Part shown: piece after piece, positions 1 to 7,050 of the stretch
Layout of the letters: each line of letters starts with the position of its first letter
How positions within the stretch are numbered: the stretch's first letter is position 1
Source: Pedobacter borealis DSM 19626
GTDB taxonomy: Bacteria > Bacteroidota > Bacteroidia > Sphingobacteriales > Sphingobacteriaceae
DNA length: 38,910 nucleotides
Direction of reading: 5' to 3'
Assembly: GCF_000708285.2 (NCBI RefSeq)
Contig: NZ_JAUG01000063.1
Location: forward strand, 1-38,910
Notes under the pieces: generated by a model
Databases searched by the model: none
What the model saw: the letters and a program-made list of their open reading frames with translations, nothing else
Told to the model about the DNA's origin: nothing
Made by a program: the position numbers and the translations under genes

Positions 1-47
1 AATGGAAAGCCCGCAGCGCAGCGAGGACTTGCAATGAAAAGCGGGAA
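1..47. repeat. Possible dispersed intergenic repeat (fragment at window edge)
   Basis: GC-richer than the DNA around it, with the palindrome-like words CCGCAGCG and AGCGAGG and a short GCCCGC / GCGGGA pairing. It resembles intergenic repeats I recall from Sphingobacteriaceae, but only one copy is in the window, so the call rests on resemblance. No gene is visible from the left edge to the first CDS; apart from this segment and two related repeats, that stretch is plain AT-rich DNA. Confidence 0.3.
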
Positions 48-141
48 CAAACCTTCATAGTAGCACCAACACTGCTTTGCTAAAAAACAAAAGCACTCTT
101 AATATATATAGTGTAGAAATAAATCCAGCGTGGCCTGAATA

Positions 142-190
142 GACTTCCGAAGTCATCCTTACACCCCTGCTCTTTTAAACTTCGGAAGTT
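142..190. repeat. Inverted-repeat element, copy 1
   Basis: Begins with GACTTCCGAAGTC and ends with ACTTCGGAAGTT. The ends are complementary and each is nearly palindromic, so the element can fold as a hairpin or as two small cruciforms. The interior ends in CTTTTAAACTTC, which is shared with the second copy about 120 bases downstream. Role unknown; probably a dispersed repeat upstream of the comF-like gene. Confidence 0.6.
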
Positions 191-261
191 ATTTACTGAA
201 ATCATACCTATATAGTAGTAAGAACCTACTTTTCTAAAAAAGATTAAAAATTCAACCTCTA

Positions 262-310
262 GCGTTCCGAAGTCCTTTCCATCGCCTTGGCCTTTTAAAC
301 TTCAGAAGTC
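262..310. repeat. Inverted-repeat element, copy 2
   Basis: Same design as copy 1: GTTCCGAAGTCC at the left, CTTTTAAACTTCAGAAGTC at the right, same length and orientation, different middle. Conserved ends with a diverged interior suggest two insertions of one repeat family, or selection on the ends only. It ends 24 bases before the next start codon and so lies in that gene's leader or promoter zone. Confidence 0.6.
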
Positions 311-334
311 AAAAATATTTTATAAATTAGTTAG

Positions 335-1033
335 ATGCTTTTGGTTAAACAATGGACTTCTGACTTATTTGGACTACTATTCCCAAATTTATGTAATGCA
401 TGTGGCAATTCTTTATTTCGCCACGAAGAGTTGATTTGTTTAAAATGCTTACATGATCTTCCTTTTACCGATTATCACCAACATGCAGAGAATAGGGTTG
501 CCAAGCAATTATGGGGGCGCTTACCACTTAATGCTGCAATGGCCATGTTGTATTTTAGAAAAGGAGCGAAGGTTCAAAACTTAATCCATAACTTAAAATA
601 TAATGGCAGAACCGATGTTGGGGTACTATTAGGCAATATGCTGGGCGAGCGGCTAAAAACCGGAATTCTTTATCAAGATATCAACATGGTTATCCCAGTT
701 CCTTTGCATCGTAAAAAATATAAGATTAGGGGTTATAACCAAAGTAGCTTTATTGCAAAAGGAATTGCAACACAAATGGGAATAGATATTAGTGAAGACC
801 ACCTTATCCGAACTACTTCAACGGAGAGTCAAACTAAAAAAAGCAGGTATAACCGGTATGAAAATATGAAAGATGTTTTTCAGGTAAATTCTGCTGAAAA
901 TATAATCGGTAAACATATTTTACTGGTTGACGATGTAATTACCACTGGGGCAACGCTTGAAGCCTGCGCCAATACACTCTTAGCTATTGGGGCAGCAAAA
1001 GTGAGCATTGCGGCACTTGCCTTTGCAGAATAA
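335..1033 (+). CDS. comF: ComF-family phosphoribosyltransferase-like protein
   Basis: A 232-residue ComF-type protein. The N-terminus carries a four-cysteine zinc-ribbon pattern (C20, C23, C35, C38). The C-terminus is a type I phosphoribosyltransferase fold with the PRPP-binding motif DDVITTGAT at about residues 199-207, preceded by the hydrophobic strand ILLV. Length fits the family (about 220-240). In naturally competent bacteria ComF supports handling of incoming single-stranded DNA; in many Bacteroidota it is present without a tested function, so the role here is inferred from family only. The ATG is the first in frame after the repeat element, and no Shine-Dalgarno is visible. The gene is followed after 60 bases by a lipoprotein gene with its own apparent promoter, so it is probably not part of a longer operon. 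Confidence 0.88.
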   Translation: MLLVKQWTSDLFGLLFPNLCNACGNSLFRHEELICLKCLHDLPFTDYHQHAENRVAKQLWGRLPLNAAMAMLYFRKGAKVQNLIHNLKYNGRTDVGVLLGNMLGERLKTGILYQDINMVIPVPLHRKKYKIRGYNQSSFIAKGIATQMGIDISEDHLIRTTSTESQTKKSRYNRYENMKDVFQVNSAENIIGKHILLVDDVITTGATLEACANTLLAIGAAKVSIAALAFAE

Positions 1034-1058
1034 TTACTGTTACACGGTTTAAGCGCTA

Positions 1059-1089
1059 TTGTAAGTAGCCAAACATTTTTCTAAGTTTG
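1059..1089 (+). promoter_or_regulatory. Putative Bacteroidota-type promoter (TTG-N20-TAAGTTTG)
   Basis: TTG at the -33 position, a 20-base spacer and a perfect TAnnTTTG -7 box (TAAGTTTG, 1082-1089). The ATG of the lipoprotein gene begins only 5 bases after the box, so transcription from here would give a leaderless or nearly leaderless mRNA. Confidence 0.5.
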
Positions 1090-1093
1090 ATTT

Positions 1094-2467
1094 ATGCGTT
1101 TAAATATTGGTTTAGTGCTTTTAATTTTATTCTTTGGTTCAGCTTGCCGGAAAGGGGAACGTATAACCACAGATCTGAATGCTAAACTAAACATCTCTAA
1201 TAAAGAAGTATTATTTGATACCATCTTTACTTCAGTAGGATCAACAACTAAAAGAATAAAGATCGTTAACCCGAACAATGATGCAGTTAAAGTTTCCGAA
1301 ATCAGGTTATCAGGTGGCAATACTTCAGCTTTTAGCATTAACATTAACGGAGAGCAAACGCAGCACAAAAATGATCTCATTATAAACGGCCGGGATTCTA
1401 TAAACCTCTTTGTCAAAGTTTCGATCAATCCAAATTCAACTAACCTGCCCTTTCTGGTTCAAGATTCTATCATATTAAATACAAATGGGAATAAACAGGT
1501 AATTCAGCTTTTAGCTTATGGACAGAATGCTGTATTTGTTAACGAATCGACAATTAATGCCAATACCATCTGGACAAAAGCTTTACCCTACATTATTAAT
1601 GGATCGTTAACTGTTAAGAGCGGGGTTTCACTAACCATCCAGCCTGGAACTAAAATTTATTTTCACAAGGATGCCAATTTAAACATAGAAGGCAACCTGG
1701 CGGTTAATGGCAGCCTTACCGAGCCTGTACTATTTTGTAGCGATAGGCTGGAGCACATATATAGCGATGAGCCTGGGCAATGGAAAGGGATTTTCTTAAA
1801 AAGATCGGGATATGGACTTATCAAAAACGCGATCATCAAAAACGCATCTGTTGGCATTACATCCGATTCTTTATCCATTAACACTTGGCCCAAATTAATT
1901 TTAAGCAATAGCATTATTAAAAACATGCAGGTAGCAGCTTATATTGGCTACCATTCAGAACTCCTTGCATTTAATAATCTGATGTATAACTGCGGGAATT
2001 ACCTGATTTATGCTGTAGGAGGTGGGAACTATAATTTAAAACAAAATACTTTCGCAGGCTATAACTTAAATTTTCCACGCAAAACGGCCTCATTAAGCTT
2101 TTCAGATTATTTATCGGCAAATGTTTATAACAAACTTCTGGTAGATTTAACCAATAATATCATATGGGGGAGTTTAACGAATGAACTGGATATCCAAAAG
2201 AAAACGGCTGCAATAGTGCAATTCAATTTATGGAGCAATTTAATCCGATCTACCAACAGCGCTTACAGCAACAACGGCAACATTTTAAATACCGATCCTC
2301 TTTTCATTAATCAAGATCTAGAAGATTTTCGGGTATCTCCCGGTAGCATTGTCAGAAAAAAGGGCGCTGATTTAAGTACTGATCCGTATTTCTTTAATTA
2401 CCTTAATCAGGATGCAAAAGGAAATGCAAGAATTTATCCCTCAACCTTAGGCAGTTACGAGAAATAA
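1094..2467 (+). CDS. Lipoprotein with N-terminal Ig-like domain and parallel beta-helix
   Basis: 457 residues. A short basic start and hydrophobic stretch end in the lipobox FGSAC, giving lipidation at Cys18, so the mature protein is a lipoprotein of the periplasm or outer membrane. Residues of about 30-125 look like an Ig/choice-of-anchor-like domain (VLFDTIF...TKRIKIVNPN). From about 150 there are repeating short strands (GSLTVKSG, GNLAVNGS, NNLMYN, NTFAGYN) typical of a right-handed parallel beta-helix. The C-terminal segment DPLF...DFRVSPGS is common in such proteins of Bacteroidota. No catalytic residues can be assigned; carbohydrate binding is possible but unproven. A strong hairpin lies downstream. 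Confidence 0.75.
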   Translation: MRLNIGLVLLILFFGSACRKGERITTDLNAKLNISNKEVLFDTIFTSVGSTTKRIKIVNPNNDAVKVSEIRLSGGNTSAFSININGEQTQHKNDLIINGRDSINLFVKVSINPNSTNLPFLVQDSIILNTNGNKQVIQLLAYGQNAVFVNESTINANTIWTKALPYIINGSLTVKSGVSLTIQPGTKIYFHKDANLNIEGNLAVNGSLTEPVLFCSDRLEHIYSDEPGQWKGIFLKRSGYGLIKNAIIKNASVGITSDSLSINTWPKLILSNSIIKNMQVAAYIGYHSELLAFNNLMYNCGNYLIYAVGGGNYNLKQNTFAGYNLNFPRKTASLSFSDYLSANVYNKLLVDLTNNIIWGSLTNELDIQKKTAAIVQFNLWSNLIRSTNSAYSNNGNILNTDPLFINQDLEDFRVSPGSIVRKKGADLSTDPYFFNYLNQDAKGNARIYPSTLGSYEK

Positions 2468-2543
2468 TTTATTTTTTTTATTTTCTCAAAACAAAACGGC
2501 GATAATTTCCGTTTATATATTCGAGAGCGTTAATTTAGATGGT

Positions 2544-2580
2544 AAGGGTCGATATTTCTTCTAAAGAATATCGGCCCTTT
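2544..2580 (+). terminator. Rho-independent terminator after the lipoprotein gene
   Basis: Stem AAGGGTCGATATT paired with AATATCGGCCCTT: 13 base pairs including one G-T wobble, with a small loop, followed by TTTACTTTTT. It lies about 75 bases after the stop codon. The T-rich tail is on the plus strand only, so it serves the lipoprotein gene rather than convergent glmS. Confidence 0.72.
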
Positions 2581-2793
2581 ACTTTTTACCAAGATTTTAA
2601 GATTGCCACTCAATTTTCAGGCTATTTTTTTAACATCGCTTCAATCTCCAACAAGATTATTTCTTTAGAATTTAGCATTGGTGCCTATGGCAGCCTGCAG
2701 CCCCGCTTTTCCTCCTGCAGAATTTAATACTCCGCTAACAAAAAAGCAGCTACAAATTAATGCAAAGCCTTATTTATTTGTTTTGTTATAAAA
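2581..2793. other. Intergenic region between convergent genes, no gene seen
   Basis: A short plus-strand open frame starts inside the terminator stem but has no family resemblance and no promoter. The segment has two CTGCAG sites about 20 bases apart and the near-palindrome GCCTATGGC, in a GC-richer patch (about 2680-2720) that could be a dispersed repeat. Confidence 0.45.
2739..2765 (-). repeat. Terminator-like element downstream of glmS, related to the one after glyA
   Basis: Plus-strand reading: an A-run, then GCAGCTACAAATTAATGCAA. This is nearly identical to the terminator downstream of glyA at 4711-4740. Read on the minus strand it ends in a T-run, as expected for a glmS terminator, but the second stem arm has drifted (AAGCC instead of CTGCT), so the hairpin is weak. 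Confidence 0.5.
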
Positions 2794-4632
2794 TTATTCG
2801 ACTGTTACCGATTTAGCTAAGTTTCTTGGCTGATCTACATTACAACCGCGCATCACTGCAATATGATACGATAATAACTGAAGCGGAATAGTGGCTATAA
2901 GTGGTAAAAAGGCTTCATTAGCATCAGGAATTTCGATACAGTAATCGGCCATTTTCTTCACCTCGGTGTCTCCCTGGGTTACAATCGCAATCACTTTACC
3001 TTTTCTTGCTTTTACTTCTTGTATATTGCTGATCACTTTTTCGTATGATGAATTCTGCGTAGCAATAAAAACCACCGGCATTTCTTCATCAATTAAAGCG
3101 ATAGGCCCATGTTTCATTTCTGCTGCAGGATAACCCTCTGCATGGATGTAAGAAATTTCCTTAAGTTTTAAGGCACCTTCTAAGGCCACAGGAAAACCAC
3201 TACCTCTCCCCAAGAATAAACAGTTGGTAGAATCTTTGATCTTTTCTGCAACTTCTTTGATCAGATCGTTCGATTCTAAAGCAACCTGGATCTTTTCAGG
3301 GATATGATCCAGTTCGGTTAAAAGCTCAATCAATTTTGAAGTGGTAATGGTCCCTTTTTGCTGCGCCATGTAAAAGGCCATCAAGGTTAGAACCGTTACC
3401 TGCGCAGTAAATGCTTTTGTTGAGGCTACGCCAATTTCTGGCCCCGCATGGGTGTAAACGCCAGCATGGGTTAAACGCGGGATGGAAGCCCCCGCAACAT
3501 TACAGATCCCAAAAATAGTTGCTCCACGTTCTTTAGCCATCTCGATGGCCGCCATGGTATCGGCGGTTTCGCCGGATTGTGAAATGGCAATTACCACATC
3601 TTTTTCGGTGATAATTGGATTTCTATACCTGAATTCTGAAGCATACTCCACCTCTACAGGTATACGGGCATATTCTTCGATCAGGTATTCGCCAACCAAG
3701 CCTGCATGCCACGACGTTCCGCAGGCCACAATAATGATCCGGTCTATATTTTTTAATTTCTCTGCAAATTCTTTGATCCCGCCAAGCTGAACTTTTCCTT
3801 CTTCAGGATAAATACGTCCCCGCATACAATCTTTAATTGAACGTGGCTGCTCATAAATTTCTTTAAGCATAAAGTGATCAAAGCCACCTTTCTCCAACAT
3901 CTCAAGTTTTAGCTGTAGCTCTTGAATTAAAGGGGTTTGCACTACGTTATCCAATTGTTTAACTAAAAGGTCATTTTTGGTCATCAGGGCGATTTCGCCA
4001 TCCTTTAGATAAATTACGGTTTTAGTATACTCAATAATCGGGGTAGCATCAGAGGCAATAAAATATTCTCCTGCTCCGACGCCAATTACCATCGGACTTC
4101 CTTTCCTCGCAGCAATTAAACGATCAGGGTGTTCTTTATCCATAATCACTATGGCGTAGGCACCGTTCACTTCCTGCAAAGCCAAACGAACTGCTTCTAA
4201 AAGATCAGTATTTTCAATTTCCTGGATTTCTTCAATCAGGTGGATCAATACCTCTGTATCGGTATCGCTTTTAAACTCGTGACCACGACTAGTCAATTCT
4301 TCTTTTAAGGTGGCGTAGTTTTCGATAATTCCATTATGGATAATAGACAGCTTACCGCCATTTGATGTGTGGGGATGAGAGTTTCGATCGGAAGGCACGC
4401 CATGAGTTGCCCATCGCGTATGTCCCATACCAATTGTACCAGACTTATCTTTGTCTTCGGCATATTCTTCTAAAACCGCTACTTTTCCGGCCTTTTTATA
4501 AATATGCTGACCACTATTATTCATCAGTGCAATACCAGCACTATCATAACCCCGGTATTCTAATCTTTTAAGACCTTTCAATACAATTGGCCAAGCTTCC
4601 CTGTAACCAATATAGCCTACTATTCCACACAT
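2794..4632 (-). CDS. glmS: Glutamine-fructose-6-phosphate aminotransferase (isomerizing)
   Basis: Makes glucosamine-6-phosphate from fructose-6-phosphate and glutamine, the first committed step to UDP-GlcNAc for peptidoglycan and for the amino sugars of the polysaccharide locus in this window. Cytosolic, 612 residues, the usual length. Met1 is followed by the catalytic Cys2 (CGIVGYIG) of the class II glutamine amidotransferase domain; the glutaminase motifs EYRGYDSAG (25-33) and HTRWATHG (71-78) are intact. Two SIS domains follow (ACGTSWHAG, SQSGETADT), with HAEGYPAAEMKHGP near the isomerase site and the canonical tail LAKSVTVE. No glmS ribozyme-like leader is visible. Its own promoter with an adjoining palindrome lies directly upstream. 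Confidence 0.97.
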   Translation of the reverse strand: MCGIVGYIGYREAWPIVLKGLKRLEYRGYDSAGIALMNNSGQHIYKKAGKVAVLEEYAEDKDKSGTIGMGHTRWATHGVPSDRNSHPHTSNGGKLSIIHNGIIENYATLKEELTSRGHEFKSDTDTEVLIHLIEEIQEIENTDLLEAVRLALQEVNGAYAIVIMDKEHPDRLIAARKGSPMVIGVGAGEYFIASDATPIIEYTKTVIYLKDGEIALMTKNDLLVKQLDNVVQTPLIQELQLKLEMLEKGGFDHFMLKEIYEQPRSIKDCMRGRIYPEEGKVQLGGIKEFAEKLKNIDRIIIVACGTSWHAGLVGEYLIEEYARIPVEVEYASEFRYRNPIITEKDVVIAISQSGETADTMAAIEMAKERGATIFGICNVAGASIPRLTHAGVYTHAGPEIGVASTKAFTAQVTVLTLMAFYMAQQKGTITTSKLIELLTELDHIPEKIQVALESNDLIKEVAEKIKDSTNCLFLGRGSGFPVALEGALKLKEISYIHAEGYPAAEMKHGPIALIDEEMPVVFIATQNSSYEKVISNIQEVKARKGKVIAIVTQGDTEVKKMADYCIEIPDANEAFLPLIATIPLQLLSYHIAVMRGCNVDQPRNLAKSVTVE

Positions 4633-4656
4633 AAGTTTATATCACATTAATTGGCT

Positions 4657-4664
4657 CAAATATA
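4657..4664 (-). promoter_or_regulatory. Putative -7 box of glmS (TATATTTG)
   Basis: Perfect TAnnTTTG on the minus strand, 24 bases upstream of the glmS ATG, giving a leader of about 20 bases. The -33 region holds only a weak TTTA. Confidence 0.5.
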
Positions 4665-4684
4665 TAAAACAAACGTTTGTTTTA
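4665..4684. promoter_or_regulatory. 20-bp perfect palindrome, candidate operator of glmS
   Basis: TAAAACAAACGTTTGTTTTA reads the same on both strands. It abuts the upstream edge of the glmS -7 box, so it would fill the spacer and reach towards the -33 region. A bound protein there would block RNA polymerase. The centre AAACGTTT resembles operators of LacI/GalR-type regulators. The regulator is unknown and not in the window. Confidence 0.5.
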
Positions 4685-4713
4685 AAGAAAAAAAGCTAAC
4701 AAACTTACTTCAC

Positions 4714-4745
4714 AAAAAAAGCAGTTACAAATTAATGCAACTGCT
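4714..4745 (-). terminator. Rho-independent terminator of glyA
   Basis: On the minus strand: AGCAGTT, a 12-base loop, AACTGCT, then a run of seven T. It lies about 40 bases beyond the glyA stop and before the glmS promoter region. Confidence 0.7.
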
Positions 4746-4782
4746 TGTTCTATGGCAACCCCAACAGGGTTGGTGTATAATT

Positions 4783-6057
4783 TTATTTATAAAGTGGGAA
4801 AGCGCTTACCAATTTAATCACTTCTGCTTTTACACTATTTAGGTTAGCTTCATCATCCGGATTGGTTAAAACCTGATCGATTAAATCTACAATCTTTTCC
4901 ATTTCAGTCTCTTTTAAACCACGTGTTGTAATTGCGGCAGTACCTACACGGATACCTGAAGTTACAAATGGTGATTTATCATCGAAAGGAACCATATTCT
5001 TGTTCACTGTAATTTCTGCTTTTTCCAAAGCATTTTCAGCTACTTTACCAGTAATATTTTTATTCCGAAGATCGATCAGCATCAAGTGGTTATCTGTACC
5101 ACCAGAAATAATGCCATATCCTTTAGCTACAAATGCTTTGGCCATTGCCTGTGCGTTAGCCGCAACTTGTTTAATGTATGTTCCGTACTCCTCGCTTAAA
5201 GCTTCGCCAAAAGCAATTGCTTTAGCCGCAATAATATGCTCTAACGGACCGCCTTGTGTACCGGGGAAAACCGCCATATCGAGCAAGTTACTCATTAAAC
5301 GGGTTTCGCCTTTAGGTGTTTTTAATCCCCATGGATTTTCGAAATCCTGTCCCATCATAATCATACCCCCACGTGGACCACGTAAAGTTTTATGGGTGGT
5401 GGTGGTTACAATGTGGCAATGTGGAAGTGGGTTGGCCAACAATCCTTTTGCGATTAAACCTGCTGGGTGAGAAATATCAGCTAAAACCAAAGCACCGATT
5501 TTATCAGCTACTGCACGGATAAAAGCGTAGTCCCACTCGCGGGAATAAGCAGATGCACCGCAGATAATTAATTTAGGTTTTTCGGCTAAAGCAACTTCCT
5601 CTAATTTTTTATAGTCGATAAGTCCGGTTTCTTTTTCAACGCCATAAAATAAAGGCTGGTAAAGTTTACCTGAAAAGTTAACAGGTGAACCATGTGTTAA
5701 GTGACCTCCATGAGAAAGATCAAATCCCAATATTTTATCACCTGGCTGCAAAACGGCTAGCATTACTGCTGCGTTAGCTTGTGCGCCAGAGTGTGGTTGA
5801 ACGTTCACCCATGCTGCACCGAACAACTCTTTTGCTCTATCGATAGCGATTTGCTCCACTACATCCACTACCTGGCAACCGCCATAGTAACGTTTGCCCG
5901 GTAAGCCTTCAGCATATTTATTGGTTAGTACCGATCCGGCAGCTTCCATTACCTGCTTGCTTACAAAGTTTTCTGATGCAATAAGCTCTAAACCATGCTC
6001 TTGTCGGTTTAACTCCTTATCAATAAGTTCAAAAATTTGGTTGTCGCGTGTCATCAT
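4783..6057 (-). CDS. glyA: Serine hydroxymethyltransferase
   Basis: PLP enzyme that converts serine and tetrahydrofolate to glycine and 5,10-methylene-tetrahydrofolate; the main one-carbon source, cytosolic. The chosen start (MMTRDNQIF) gives 424 residues, the normal size. The open frame extends 14 codons further upstream, but those run through an apparent -7 box and have no family resemblance. Motifs seen: SENFVSKQV, YAEGLPGKRYYGG, HSGAQAN, and THKTLRGPRGG with the PLP-binding lysine at about residue 223. Two adjacent ATG codons make the exact start uncertain by one residue. Flanked by its own promoter and terminator, so probably monocistronic. Confidence 0.96.
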   Translation of the reverse strand: MMTRDNQIFELIDKELNRQEHGLELIASENFVSKQVMEAAGSVLTNKYAEGLPGKRYYGGCQVVDVVEQIAIDRAKELFGAAWVNVQPHSGAQANAAVMLAVLQPGDKILGFDLSHGGHLTHGSPVNFSGKLYQPLFYGVEKETGLIDYKKLEEVALAEKPKLIICGASAYSREWDYAFIRAVADKIGALVLADISHPAGLIAKGLLANPLPHCHIVTTTTHKTLRGPRGGMIMMGQDFENPWGLKTPKGETRLMSNLLDMAVFPGTQGGPLEHIIAAKAIAFGEALSEEYGTYIKQVAANAQAMAKAFVAKGYGIISGGTDNHLMLIDLRNKNITGKVAENALEKAEITVNKNMVPFDDKSPFVTSGIRVGTAAITTRGLKETEMEKIVDLIDQVLTNPDDEANLNSVKAEVIKLVSAFPLYK

Positions 6058-6081
6058 TATATGAGGTTTGTATTTTTTTTG

Positions 6082-6089
6082 CAAAAGTA
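6082..6089 (-). promoter_or_regulatory. Putative -7 box of glyA (TACTTTTG)
   Basis: Perfect TAnnTTTG on the minus strand, 24 bases upstream of the chosen ATG and 28 bases after the scpA stop. The -33 element is poor. Its position supports the shorter glyA start. Confidence 0.45.
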
Positions 6090-6116
6090 AGAAATTCAAA
6101 TTTAATTTAGGTCGTA

Positions 6117-6860
6117 TTAGGATAATGCTTTCACATTAAAGTTGTTGAAACCGCTTCCAATGGTTATCTCTACGATTTGTTGCTGCAACATTTCTAAAAT
6201 AGCCAGGAAATTATAAACGAAATGCACTTTATTCTCTGAATTTTTAAGCACTAAAGCAAAATCGATCTGTTTATTGATATCGAGCAGATTCGCAATAAAG
6301 TGTTTTTGCTGCTCGATAGTGTAAGGATATTGTACCACGGTGTGTTTAACCTCTTCGCTGCGCAGCTCATACTTCTGCATCGTCCGGTGGTAAACGGTTA
6401 AAAGTTTATAGAGATCCAATGATAAAAGTTCATCCTGGTGGCTGGAAGATGCAGCGGCCAGGGTTAAATCATATGCAATATTACCCCGCTGATCTTGTTT
6501 AAACCGTTCCTCTTCAAAAACTTTCATTTCTTCTGCGGCAGATTTAAATTGTTTGTAGGCTATAAGCCTGGCGATCAGGTCTTGTTCGGCATTAATTTCA
6601 TTCCCGGCTTCATCAACCTCAATCCTTGGCAAAAGCATTTTAGATTTAATGCGCATCAAGGTTGCAGCCACTAAGATAAATTCGCTGGCAACTTCTACAT
6701 TTAAAGCTAGGAGCTGATGGATATAGGCCAAAAAATCGTTGGTGATTTTGGCAATCTCCACATCCTGGATATTAAGTTCATCCCGCTCTATAAAGAACAG
6801 CAACAAATCGAAGGGGCCTTCGAATACCGGAAGTTTTATTTCAAAATTCTCTGCCTGCAT
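6117..6860 (-). CDS. scpA: Segregation and condensation protein A (kleisin)
   Basis: Kleisin subunit that closes the SMC ring and binds ScpB in the bacterial condensin; needed for chromosome compaction and segregation. 247 residues from the chosen ATG. The N-terminal motif FEGPFDLLLFFIERDELNI and the following helix (DFLAYIHQL), with the segment AATLMRIKSKMLLP, are hallmarks of ScpA; the C-terminal third is the winged-helix part that contacts SMC. A TTG four codons further upstream also opens the frame but lies inside the -7 box, so the ATG is preferred. Neither scpB nor smc is in the window. Confidence 0.93.
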   Translation of the reverse strand: MQAENFEIKLPVFEGPFDLLLFFIERDELNIQDVEIAKITNDFLAYIHQLLALNVEVASEFILVAATLMRIKSKMLLPRIEVDEAGNEINAEQDLIARLIAYKQFKSAAEEMKVFEEERFKQDQRGNIAYDLTLAAASSSHQDELLSLDLYKLLTVYHRTMQKYELRSEEVKHTVVQYPYTIEQQKHFIANLLDINKQIDFALVLKNSENKVHFVYNFLAILEMLQQQIVEITIGSGFNNFNVKALS

Positions 6861-6869
6861 GTGAAGAGA

Positions 6870-6901
6870 CAAACATAATGAAAATTTTTAGTCCCGAACA
6901 A
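6870..6901 (-). promoter_or_regulatory. Putative promoter of scpA (TTG-N21-TATGTTTG)
   Basis: On the minus strand, TTG at the -33 position (6899-6901), 21-base spacer, perfect -7 box TATGTTTG (6870-6877). The ATG follows the box by 9 bases, giving a very short leader. Confidence 0.55.
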
Positions 6902-6970
6902 TCCTAACCGTTAAACCCTAAACCTTAACCTACATCCGCTAACCCCTCACCGCCAACCGCTTAACGCTCA
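6901..6970. repeat. C-rich/G-poor degenerate CTAACC-type tract
   Basis: About 70 bases made largely of degenerate CCTAACC, CCCTAAACC and CGCTAACC units with almost no G on the plus strand; the minus strand has about nine separate GG runs. It lies between the divergent scpA and dxs genes and resembles telomere-like microsatellite DNA. It could adopt two-layer G-quadruplexes on the minus strand. Confidence 0.6.
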
Positions 6971-7050
6971 ATAATAAACCACTATTTTTCTCTTCTATAT
7001 TAAAACAAATTTGCCTTACTTTGTATCTTGTTTTTTACCATAAATTTCGA

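Noticed and set aside
2539..2727. 62-codon plus-strand open frame after the lipoprotein gene
   Set aside because: Its ATG lies at the base of a terminator hairpin and it reads through the stem; no family-like features, no promoter.
4633..4782. glmS ribozyme or riboswitch in the glmS leader
   Set aside because: The leader is only about 20 bases from the promoter box; no room for the ribozyme and none of its conserved core seen.
5000..5470. 156-codon frame on the plus strand within glyA
   Set aside because: Fully antisense to a conserved enzyme; the frame arises from codon bias of the real gene.
6861..6872. TTG start four codons upstream of scpA ATG
   Set aside because: It lies inside the -7 promoter box, and the ATG gives a normal family N-terminus.
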